From a virus, in the IMG/VR virus record IMGVR_UViG_3300022839_000103, positions 1 through 22,288 of that record: a stretch of 22,288 nt of DNA; one strand, 5' to 3'. Numbering within the stretch: position 1 is the first letter of the stretch; each line of letters starts with the position of its first letter. Shown in pieces: positions 8,244-15,725 of this stretch. The notes under the pieces were generated by a model. That model was not told the DNA's origin and ran no database searches. It worked only from the letters and a program-made list of their open reading frames with translations. Made by a program: the position numbers and the translations under genes.

Positions 8244-10001
8244 CTATTGCGAGTATTTTGCCGCTATTGCCGCCGGAGTAATACTAGGGTCAGCCGCATA
8301 TTCAGCCTCTACTTCCGCTGCGGTCGCGCCTCCAAACTGCCATTCACCAGTACCCTGAGAACCTCCGCCTAAATACTTGTTGTATATATCTTCTATGGTC
8401 TCTGCTGTACCTGCGTACTGTGCTGCGGTACTAGGGGCGTTGTAAGAAACTGATTGTGCTTCTAGTGGCAACCCTTGCAGTAGTGACTGCATATACTGTA
8501 CTTGCTTGTAAGGGAAGTCACGTTCTTCTTTAAACTGTGCGTAATCTGCGGCCATACCTTCGCTTTCGATGCCTCGCTGAGTAGCGCCTGCACCTTCTTG
8601 CCTAGCGAGTACGTCAAACCCGTACTGATTACTCTTGTCTCGATCTAAGTTAAACTGCTCTCTCGCCCTGTCATATGCAGAGGCGTAGCCCTTACCTGTT
8701 ATATCTGCTAGGTTAGTCTGTAGGTTGCGTTGATTTTCCATATCCATAAGAGCCTGACGTGAACCACCGAACGCCCCTGCCTGCGTCATGCGTCCTGCAT
8801 TAGCAATACGATCTATCTCTGACTGACGTCGCGCTTCCTCTAGTTGCGGGTTAAGCGAAGACATTAAGTATGGGTTCATACCTGCTTGAGCGTCTGCTGC
8901 GGTAAAAGCGTTAACTCCCATATTAGTAGGAGCTTGTAGACTACCAATACCTGCAAACGCCTGCTGCTGTAGCCCTGACTCTCCGGCACTAAGCGGGCCT
9001 TGGTAGGCTTGATACGCCTGATTACCCAGTGCTTTACCTTGTCCGAGCATGTCAGTTACATAGTCGCCAGCCCAGCTAGATAAAGAACTTTCTTTACCTG
9101 CATATTCTCCTACACTAGGATCAACACCCGTTGTAGTGTCTCCTCCAACTCCCGCTGCTGTATTCGTGGCAGTGGTGGTCGTGGCAGGGGTGGTCGTGGC
9201 AGGGGTGGTCGTGGCAGGGGTGGTCGGGACGGCTGATACAGCACCTGTAGCTTGGAAGTTAGTAGCTTTAGGTTGGCGTTGGTAGACAGAACCACCGTAG
9301 TTATACGCGGCTATTCCACCACCTTGAGCCATAGTAGGCATAAACTTGTTAGGGTCTATTTGTTTACCTTGTTCTGGATTACCCGTACGTTCCATACGTA
9401 CATTGTTCATCATACCGTGCAACTGGTCTGCACCCGCATCAGAGTTACCGTTGCCTAGGTGACTTACTACGTCAGCAGGAATAACGAACTCGCCGTCACT
9501 AAGACGGGCTTCTTGCTTACCATCAATGCTTGCTGGCACATCGTCAGCCATGCCATCAGTCTTACCACCTAGGTAGTAACCGTTATGTGCAGAGGCAATA
9601 CCACCCATAGCTAGACCTTGAGGGGCTTGAGGATTCTGGGCCTGTCCTAACTCCCGTGCCTGCGTTTGGGCCGCTGCCCGTGCTTCCTCTACCGTAGGAG
9701 TTGGCGTGTCAGGGCGTTGAGCAAACTGATTGTCTGAGAAGTATCTACGGCCTTGGCTTCCCGGCCTGCGGGCAGGCTGTCCTTCGGTAGGTTGCTGCAT
9801 AGGTACTCGTTCGCGCACAGCTTGTAGTTCAGGAATCTTGCCCTGATAACCTACTTTTGGGATGTCTGGTTGGAAGAATTGGTTAAGTCCACTAGTTGCG
9901 GCACCTTGTAAAGCCCCACTAACGAAATCGCTATTAAAAAACCCTTCTGCCGTACCGCCGTCAGCCGTAAGAAAGTTTACTGTATCTGAATACCAGCCCA
10001 T
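8244..10001 (-). CDS. Putative internal virion / ejection protein, 585 aa
   Basis: The start ATG at 10001 overlaps the upstream stop by one base (TAATG), with GGAG seven bases before it, so translation is probably coupled to the 1907-residue gene. Regions: a short N-terminal domain (1-75); a Gly-Gly-Ile motif (AMGGIASAHNGYYLGG, 131-146); a segment with LSDGEFVIPADVV (167-179), which resembles a motif seen in phage tail tape-measure and virion proteins; a second Gly-Gly-Ile motif (228-237); a Thr/Pro/Ala linker (259-285); and a helical C-terminal domain (about 340-545). That last domain contains NPYLMSSLNPQLEEARRQ, FGGSRQALM and EERDFPYKQVQYMQSLLQG, which I recognise as a recurrent marine-phage pattern. 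No transmembrane helix or catalytic motif is evident. I infer an internal or tail-associated virion protein working with its two larger neighbours. The pattern recognition is from memory and the function is not proven. Confidence 0.87.
   Translation of the reverse strand: MGWYSDTVNFLTADGGTAEGFFNSDFVSGALQGAATSGLNQFFQPDIPKVGYQGKIPELQAVRERVPMQQPTEGQPARRPGSQGRRYFSDNQFAQRPDTPTPTVEEARAAAQTQARELGQAQNPQAPQGLAMGGIASAHNGYYLGGKTDGMADDVPASIDGKQEARLSDGEFVIPADVVSHLGNGNSDAGADQLHGMMNNVRMERTGNPEQGKQIDPNKFMPTMAQGGGIAAYNYGGSVYQRQPKATNFQATGAVSAVPTTPATTTPATTTPATTTTATNTAAGVGGDTTTGVDPSVGEYAGKESSLSSWAGDYVTDMLGQGKALGNQAYQAYQGPLSAGESGLQQQAFAGIGSLQAPTNMGVNAFTAADAQAGMNPYLMSSLNPQLEEARRQSEIDRIANAGRMTQAGAFGGSRQALMDMENQRNLQTNLADITGKGYASAYDRAREQFNLDRDKSNQYGFDVLARQEGAGATQRGIESEGMAADYAQFKEERDFPYKQVQYMQSLLQGLPLEAQSVSYNAPSTAAQYAGTAETIEDIYNKYLGGGSQGTGEWQFGGATAAEVEAEYAADPSITPAAIAAKYSQ
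9176..9220 (-). repeat. Three perfect 15-bp tandem repeats (Thr-Pro-Ala-Thr-Thr)
   Basis: TGGTCGTGGCAGGGG (plus strand) occurs three times without change and is flanked by degenerate copies from about 9164 to 9226. It encodes the Thr-Pro-Ala-Thr-Thr linker of the 585-residue protein. Perfect identity between copies suggests recent slippage or recombination. Confidence 0.93.
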
Positions 10002-13000
10002 TAGTCTTCTCCAATTATCTTTAATAGTCTATCTGTACTGTCTTTGATTATACCACCTGACGCTTTTCTAACTCCAAATGGACTTTGCCCAAGAGGACTA
10101 GAACTAGGGCCGTACCCTCCAAATGGAGTGCCATAAGCCTGCTCTTGTTGTTGGTTAGCGAATATAGTATCAAAACCATACTGCGGGCCGATTTTCGCTA
10201 GTCCCATCTTCTTAGTAGTAGCTACTGTAGGCTGCGCGGCTTGCATCTCCGCTACCCTACGTATTTCGTCATCAAACTTGTTGAGTCTTTGGTTCTGGTC
10301 AATCTGAGTTTGAACCTCAAACTGCCGTTGTTGTTCTAACTCTTGCTCTTCTTTAAACTGCTGTTCAGCTTCTTGCTTTTGCTGTGCGGCTATTGCATCG
10401 TTGTAGGCATACAAACCAGTGGATGCGAACTTACCGCCTAATGCTACTTCATTGCCACCAAAGGCTCCCTGCACAAGGGCTTGGTCAGCCGCATCAATTA
10501 CACCATCGTTGTTAACATCATACTGCAATTGTTGGTCAGTGGGAACAAAAGAAGCCCGATCAGCCTCGCTAAGTACTTCTTGTTGTGCTAGGTAATCCGC
10601 GTAAAAATCTACATCTGTTGCAGTAATGTCACCGGCAGGCTTACCTACAAAGTTAGCGACATTATCTATTTCTAATCCAAGATCAGCCATACCCTCGTCA
10701 AAACGAGTTATCAGGGTTTCTTCAGTCTCACCTAACTCCGTGAGTATTTCTTCTTTAGTCTTACCTAGATCGGTAGATACATCGTCTATTGCTTTAGAAA
10801 GGGCTTCATCCGCAGTTAAGTTCTGGTCTTGGTACTCCTTCATCTTATACAAGATGTCGGTTTCCATGTCGCCCAGTTTAGTAGTTACATCCGCGAGTCC
10901 CGTTTCAAACTCTTCACGTAAGTTATCTTCTGTAGTACCTAAAGCAGTTAGTATAGCTTCTTCAGTTTCACCCAAATCACCTGCGACTTTAGCAATAGCT
11001 TCTTCTATGCTATCACCTTGAGCTAATAGGTCTTCTATCTCTTTGTATATACCTGTAGCATCAGCAGATTCATCCTCTTCTGTATTAGGGTCATCTTCTA
11101 CTGCACGGGTACCTACCCTACCAGCAATAGCATCTCTTTCACCCGTTGCTATGGCATCTCTAGCTACAGCAGATTCTTCCGCCAACCGTGCAGCTTCTGC
11201 TGCGGCTAATCTAGCGGCTTCTTGCGCGGCTTCTCTATCAGCTATATCCGCTAATCTAGCTTCTTCAGCTAATCTATCTGCTTCTTCTTGGGCTAATCTA
11301 GCTTCTTCAGCCAACCGTGCAGCTTCTTCTTCAGCAGCTAATCTATCGGCTTCTTCAGCAGCCAATCTAGTGGCTTCTTCTTCAGCGGCCAATCTATCTG
11401 CTTCTTCTTCAGCAGCTAATCTATCTGCTTCTTCTTGAGCTAACCTATCTGCTTCTTCTTGAGCTAACTTATCTGCTTCGGCTTGCGCTGCGGCTGCTTC
11501 TTCTTCTTGAGCTAACCTATCTGCTTCTTCTTGAGCTAACCTATCTATTTCTATTTGAGGATCAACATCAGAAGGAGGCCCGGAAGTAATAGTGCCATCG
11601 TTGCTTATCCATACACGACCGCCGTATGGCCCCAAGTCTACCCACCTACCTCCTGCCTCTTCCTCCGCAGCTAACCTATCTGCTTCTATTTGAGCTGCTT
11701 CTTCTTCAGCGGCCAATCTATCTGCTTCTTCTTCAGCGGCTAATCTATCTGCTTCTATTTTAGCGAGTCTTTCTGCTTCGGCTTGAGCTGCGGCTTCAGC
11801 TTCGGCGGCTAACCTATCTGCTTCGGCTTGGGCTGCGGCTGCTTCAGCGGCTAATCTATCTGCTTCTGCTTGTGTGGCGGCTTCAGCGGCTAAAGCGGCT
11901 AACCTATCTGCTTCTGCTTGTGCTTCAGCGGCTAACCTATCTGCTTCGGCTTCAGCGGCTAATCTATCTGCTTCTATTTGAGGATCAACAGGGTCAGCAG
12001 AGGGGGGCGTTTCAGCATCGGTATACGGGCTGCTAGGGTTAGGGTCTTGGTTGTTAGGTATGCCATCCCCGTCACTGTCGTTATCATTGCCATAGGCCAT
12101 TGCCCAGTACGAAGCTAACTCATCATCTAAGTCGGCATCGGGGGTTGATCCTGTGGTATTGGTAACGTCTTCAGGTGTGTAAGGTAGCCCTAGCGATTCT
12201 AGTGCATCAACAGCTTCGGCAGTGCTTGTGTAAACTTCGTCGTACAAGAAGTTCATTGCATCGGTGGCAACTTGTGGGTCGCCCAAGAAATTGTTTAGCT
12301 TGGTCTGTAATTCTTCTTGGCTGTAGTTTTCGGAGTTGTTTAGAAGCTCTAACGCATCAGGGTTATTACTTATTACTAGGTCGGATACAAAGTCACCTGT
12401 AGACGCTATGCTGTATATGCCTCCAGATATAGTACCTCCTACTATCCCTCCTAACGCAGCGGCGGCTCCAACATCCCCCATTACATCAATATCAGGGTCT
12501 ATTAGCGATAGCCTTCCTGACGTGTATCCGGTAGCCGCGCCTTCTTCAAAGGCTTCTGTTACGCCTTCTTTAACAGTTATTGTAGCGCCTTCTGACAACC
12601 GCCTTGATATTTCGTTGTACAGCCCTTTAAACTCTACAGGAGGCTTTCCGTTTATAAACAACTTCTCAAGTGCCATGCCACCTACGGCAAGAGAACCTAT
12701 AGCCATGACTCCTGCTACGTTACCGGAATTAATAGCTAAATTTAGGGCATACTCCCGTGCTTTTATATCTTGCGCAGCTAAGAAAGCATCTCTAGCAGGG
12801 CCAGATAATTCTAATATGTCTGCTTCTTTACCCGCCATCTTCATAAAGGTAGCGTGGCCTTGCTCGTACGCACCACCTGCGGTGCCTCCCCATGCTTCTG
12901 CTACATCAGTGGCTGCGGCAGCGGTAAGACCTGCTTTTCTACCTATTGCTTGTGCGGCTTCTTGCGATAGTTCCTTTGTAAGTCCAGCACCTAAGACTTT

Positions 13001-15724
13001 TGCCGTAGCTCGGCCTGCTAGAGTAGCTAGACCGCCCACTAATAACGGCGCTGCTTCCTGCATGAACTCTACGGATACGTATTCTCCAAAGAATGCTGCG
13101 GGGTGGTTAGCTGCGGTTTTAAATATACCCTGCGCACCTTCCCAAAGACTCTTCTTACTCTCGTCTCCAGATACATACTCACCGTTTTCGTCGTAGACTA
13201 TAGGAGTATTAGGGTCGTCTTTACGCTCTAGCCCCGCTTGGAACTCCCGCATACCGCCAACGGCTTCTTTGTATCCTGCGGTGTTAGCGCCTTCTCCAAT
13301 CTTAGCCATATCAGCAGCAAACTTACCCGCTGCGGTACCCGCAGGGTCAGAACCAAACGCGGTAGCAAAGCCATTAAACGATTCGATTATCCCTGCGGTT
13401 GCTCGTATACCGTTAGCGTACGCATTCTGAACAGCTTCGCTAGCAGGCGCGGTGTCTTCATCACCTTGTAGGTAGGTAGCTCCGTCTGCCAGTGCCTGTA
13501 ATAACCAGTCAGGTGCGGGGGTAGCCCCTGTGTCTGGGTTTGAAAGGTTGTTATCGTTTACTACGTCAGTAAAGGCTTGAGGGTCGTTTTCTGCTAAATC
13601 TTGCAGGGTGTCGTTTCCAGACCCAATCCCCGCGTTAGGGTTAGCTGCGTTTACTGCATCTATGTCTACATCAGGTACGTCCATTACGTTCATACGGTTG
13701 CCATCAGCATCCATATAGAACTGCTCGCCTGTCTCTGAGTCTGTCTGAACTATGTCTCCTAAATGTTCATTCCAGTGAGATTCCGTAGGTACATTCGTCC
13801 AAACGCGTTGTCCTGTGTCAGGGTCTATTACTAGTTCTGCCTTACCGTCGCGTATATCTGCGTTGGTTACTCCTTCAGCTTTACCAAACGTACTAGAAGT
13901 AGAAGAATACTCGTAGTCCCAGCTACCGTCATTATTTTGTGTAGCTTTAAAGAACTCTTCGCCCGTACCATCGGGGTTGTTAATAGAGCTTAGTAAGCCT
14001 TGTACAGCGTTCTGTTCGGGTATGTCTGATATGCTTCCCGACCCAGCCATAGTAGTAAGTTTTTCGCTTATAGTTTTTCTTTGGGCATCAGTTAACTGAG
14101 AGGCATCTAACCCTATTGTTTTTGCGGCAGCATTTATTACGCCATTTACCGCCGCAGAGTTCTGTGCCGTAAGAGTAGTCTGGTTAGAAGGTAGGTTGCT
14201 AAACAATCCTTCGGTTAAATAGTGGTCGTACGCCTCTTCTTTAGTTATACCGTTCTGCTCGGCGTAGAACTCAGCGTCAAAATCAGGGCTTATGTTTTCA
14301 ACTGTGGCTTGATTAATACCGGCAAACGCAGGCGCTAAAGCCCCGTTAAGTTCTTGAGTAGACTCCTCTAACGTAGCATAAGTCTCAGTGTAATTATCTA
14401 CGGCTGTTTGGTAATCCGCAGCAGTGCTGTCATATAAAGGGTTTAACACCTCTAATCTAGGGGCAAGCTCGTTAGTCACTAATTCCTGAAACTTCGCTTC
14501 GTAGATAAGTACATTATCCTGTGCGAGTTCTAACCTAGTTCTTTCTATCCTAGACATACGCATAGGGCCATCAGAACCTTGTAGGATTTTTTGCGGTATA
14601 CCTTTTAAGCGAAGCAGTTCTTCAGACCCTTCTTTAATCTGTTGGGCAATGTCGTTTATCTCATCTACAACGGCAGTATGCGCATCTACGGCTCCTTCTA
14701 CCAATAGCCCTTGATCGTTTAAGGTTGCAAACTTACCCGTTACTCTGTCCCACGCGTCTCCAAACTCTTGTTGGAATGTACCCTCGTTTAAAGCCTTTAC
14801 GCTCGCATAACCAATCTGTCTGGCCAGACTAACCATAAATGCTTCTGACACGTCTCCTTCAGTCATAGCGACATTCAGGGCATTTTGTACGGATACAGTC
14901 AGCATCTTGGTATTAAACAGAGCGTTATCGTCGCCTACATAGTCCCCTACGAGGTCTGACACTACTTTCGTGGTAACAACCGCAGACGAGATTATGCCCG
15001 CCATACGTCTTTCGTTAATCTCTCCAGTAGCTAGCTGATCAGTAACACCCTGCTGCACTAAATCTCTAACTATACTACCTACGGACTGGGATTCGTCTCC
15101 AGATATTACTTTGCCGTCGTCGTCATAGACTATAGGAGTGTTAGGATCGTCTTCTCTAAACTCACCTAACTCTTCTAGTTTGTCTAGTGCCCCGCCTGTA
15201 CGGTCATTAATCTCTCCAAGGACTCTACCAACTCCGACACTCACACCCCCCGACAAAAATGCGTCCAAAGGGTCTTGTCCCGTTATAACTGCTCCGATAG
15301 CTTCTCTAGTACCTGCGGTAACTGCTTCGGTTACAAACGCACTTACAGCTTCATTGGATATTACGCTACCTACTGACTCCCCAACTCCCGCTGCAAATTC
15401 TCCTGCTACGTCGCCAGCTTGCATAGACACATACGATACAGCAGCAGCCTTCAAAGCATCGCCAATATTACCGCCTTCATCTATAGCATCTGCGCCCTCA
15501 ATTAAAGGTAAAGCCCACGCAGCTTGCCCTGTAGCTACGGCTACAGCTTTAAGTACGGCTTTTACAGGGTCGTCAATGATCGCCTGTATCTGATCTTCTA
15601 CCGTCTTAATAACAGGCTGAAATATTTCGTCGTCTAACCAAGAACCTACGTCTTTTATGGGTTCCCAAATTTCATCGTCGATCCAACTTCCTATGTCTTT
15701 AATGGCATCTACTACAAAACTCAT
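10001..15724 (-). CDS. Giant modular virion protein with membrane-like segments, EF-hand loops and long Ala/Glu-rich repeat, 1907 aa
   Basis: The start at 15724 has GGAG ten bases upstream and lies two bases after the stop of the 151-residue gene. Regions: an amphipathic tandem repeat (10-40); Ala/Gly-rich hydrophobic stretches (about 55-175); a DDPNTPIVYD linker (192); a segment FDAEFYAEQNG with HYLTEGLF (about 478-512), like a repeat seen in bacterial surface proteins; a second DDPNTPIVYD (836); hydrophobic segments near 885-910, 1002-1018 and 1083-1101, with EGVTEAFEEGAA near 1052; a calcium-type loop DSDGDGIPNNQD (1216-1227); an Ala/Glu/Asp/Arg/Leu helical repeat (1247-about 1515); a third DDPNT (1544); repeated DLGxTxEEIL units (about 1570-1690); a canonical EF-hand loop (1736-1747); a Gln/Glu-rich helix; and a C-terminal ASGGII motif. 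No catalytic motif was found. I infer an ejected internal virion protein that inserts in or spans the cell envelope; a tail tape-measure or adhesin role is less likely but possible. Confidence 0.88.
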   Translation of the reverse strand: MSFVVDAIKDIGSWIDDEIWEPIKDVGSWLDDEIFQPVIKTVEDQIQAIIDDPVKAVLKAVAVATGQAAWALPLIEGADAIDEGGNIGDALKAAAVSYVSMQAGDVAGEFAAGVGESVGSVISNEAVSAFVTEAVTAGTREAIGAVITGQDPLDAFLSGGVSVGVGRVLGEINDRTGGALDKLEELGEFREDDPNTPIVYDDDGKVISGDESQSVGSIVRDLVQQGVTDQLATGEINERRMAGIISSAVVTTKVVSDLVGDYVGDDNALFNTKMLTVSVQNALNVAMTEGDVSEAFMVSLARQIGYASVKALNEGTFQQEFGDAWDRVTGKFATLNDQGLLVEGAVDAHTAVVDEINDIAQQIKEGSEELLRLKGIPQKILQGSDGPMRMSRIERTRLELAQDNVLIYEAKFQELVTNELAPRLEVLNPLYDSTAADYQTAVDNYTETYATLEESTQELNGALAPAFAGINQATVENISPDFDAEFYAEQNGITKEEAYDHYLTEGLFSNLPSNQTTLTAQNSAAVNGVINAAAKTIGLDASQLTDAQRKTISEKLTTMAGSGSISDIPEQNAVQGLLSSINNPDGTGEEFFKATQNNDGSWDYEYSSTSSTFGKAEGVTNADIRDGKAELVIDPDTGQRVWTNVPTESHWNEHLGDIVQTDSETGEQFYMDADGNRMNVMDVPDVDIDAVNAANPNAGIGSGNDTLQDLAENDPQAFTDVVNDNNLSNPDTGATPAPDWLLQALADGATYLQGDEDTAPASEAVQNAYANGIRATAGIIESFNGFATAFGSDPAGTAAGKFAADMAKIGEGANTAGYKEAVGGMREFQAGLERKDDPNTPIVYDENGEYVSGDESKKSLWEGAQGIFKTAANHPAAFFGEYVSVEFMQEAAPLLVGGLATLAGRATAKVLGAGLTKELSQEAAQAIGRKAGLTAAAATDVAEAWGGTAGGAYEQGHATFMKMAGKEADILELSGPARDAFLAAQDIKAREYALNLAINSGNVAGVMAIGSLAVGGMALEKLFINGKPPVEFKGLYNEISRRLSEGATITVKEGVTEAFEEGAATGYTSGRLSLIDPDIDVMGDVGAAAALGGIVGGTISGGIYSIASTGDFVSDLVISNNPDALELLNNSENYSQEELQTKLNNFLGDPQVATDAMNFLYDEVYTSTAEAVDALESLGLPYTPEDVTNTTGSTPDADLDDELASYWAMAYGNDNDSDGDGIPNNQDPNPSSPYTDAETPPSADPVDPQIEADRLAAEAEADRLAAEAQAEADRLAALAAEAATQAEADRLAAEAAAAQAEADRLAAEAEAAAQAEAERLAKIEADRLAAEEEADRLAAEEEAAQIEADRLAAEEEAGGRWVDLGPYGGRVWISNDGTITSGPPSDVDPQIEIDRLAQEEADRLAQEEEAAAAQAEADKLAQEEADRLAQEEADRLAAEEEADRLAAEEEATRLAAEEADRLAAEEEAARLAEEARLAQEEADRLAEEARLADIADREAAQEAARLAAAEAARLAEESAVARDAIATGERDAIAGRVGTRAVEDDPNTEEDESADATGIYKEIEDLLAQGDSIEEAIAKVAGDLGETEEAILTALGTTEDNLREEFETGLADVTTKLGDMETDILYKMKEYQDQNLTADEALSKAIDDVSTDLGKTKEEILTELGETEETLITRFDEGMADLGLEIDNVANFVGKPAGDITATDVDFYADYLAQQEVLSEADRASFVPTDQQLQYDVNNDGVIDAADQALVQGAFGGNEVALGGKFASTGLYAYNDAIAAQQKQEAEQQFKEEQELEQQRQFEVQTQIDQNQRLNKFDDEIRRVAEMQAAQPTVATTKKMGLAKIGPQYGFDTIFANQQQEQAYGTPFGGYGPSSSPLGQSPFGVRKASGGIIKDSTDRLLKIIGED
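11170..11986 (-). repeat. About 270-residue Ala-Glu-Ala-Asp-Arg-Leu repeat array with internal insert
   Basis: Coding strand units of the form (E/Q)EADRLAAEE recur dozens of times at residues 1247-1515 of the 1907-residue protein; the plus-strand DNA shows recurring 'gctaatctatctgcttcttc' variants. Two blocks each start with DPQIE (Asp1247 and Asp1388), so the array looks duplicated. Between them lies a non-helical insert of about 30 residues (near 1357-1386) with RWVDLGPYGGRVW and NDGTI. Such sequence is expected to form a long single helix or coiled coil. Confidence 0.93.
13161..13220 (-). repeat. Dispersed 60-bp coding repeat, copy 2 (DDPNTPIVYD linker)
   Basis: This segment encodes DDPNTPIVYDENGEYVSGDES (21 residues from Asp836; the core is DDPNTPIVYD...SGDES). 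It closely matches about 15090-15151, where the same linker begins at Asp192. The 3-prime codons for the DDPNTPIVYD core are nearly identical at DNA level. A truncated third version, DDPNT, lies near 11080-11095 (Asp1544). Confidence 0.85.
15090..15151 (-). repeat. Dispersed 60-bp coding repeat, copy 1 (DDPNTPIVYD linker)
   Basis: First occurrence of the acidic linker (Asp192 onwards) in the 1907-residue protein. It shares the TCGTCTCCAGATA and ACTATAGGAGT plus-strand blocks with the copy at 13161-13220, about 1.9 kb away. Edges are approximate. Confidence 0.82.
15605..15697 (-). repeat. N-terminal tandem amphipathic repeat in the 1907-aa protein
   Basis: Residues 10-24 (DIGSWIDDEIWEPIK) and 25-40 (DVGSWLDDEIFQPVIK) are consecutive imperfect copies. 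Alternating Trp/Ile/Leu/Phe and acidic residues suggest paired amphipathic helices. The DNA copies are diverged, so the duplication is old. Confidence 0.85.
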
Positions 15725-15725
15725 A

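Noticed and set aside
9110-9295. Minus-strand frame encoding Arg-Pro-Pro-Leu-Pro repeats
   Set aside because: It is an alternate-frame reading of the 15-bp tandem repeat inside the 585-residue gene, without its own ribosome binding site.
11170-11986. Possible CRISPR-like or satellite array because of dense short repeats
   Set aside because: Units are adjacent without spacers of uniform length, vary in sequence, and keep a single reading frame encoding Ala/Glu/Asp/Arg/Leu repeats. It is a coding repeat.
12336-13196. Long plus-strand open frame (286 codons) opposite the 1907-residue gene
   Set aside because: It is antisense to a well-supported coding frame, has Ser/Pro/Ala-rich composition typical of a reverse-complement shadow, and has no ribosome binding site or recognisable motif.
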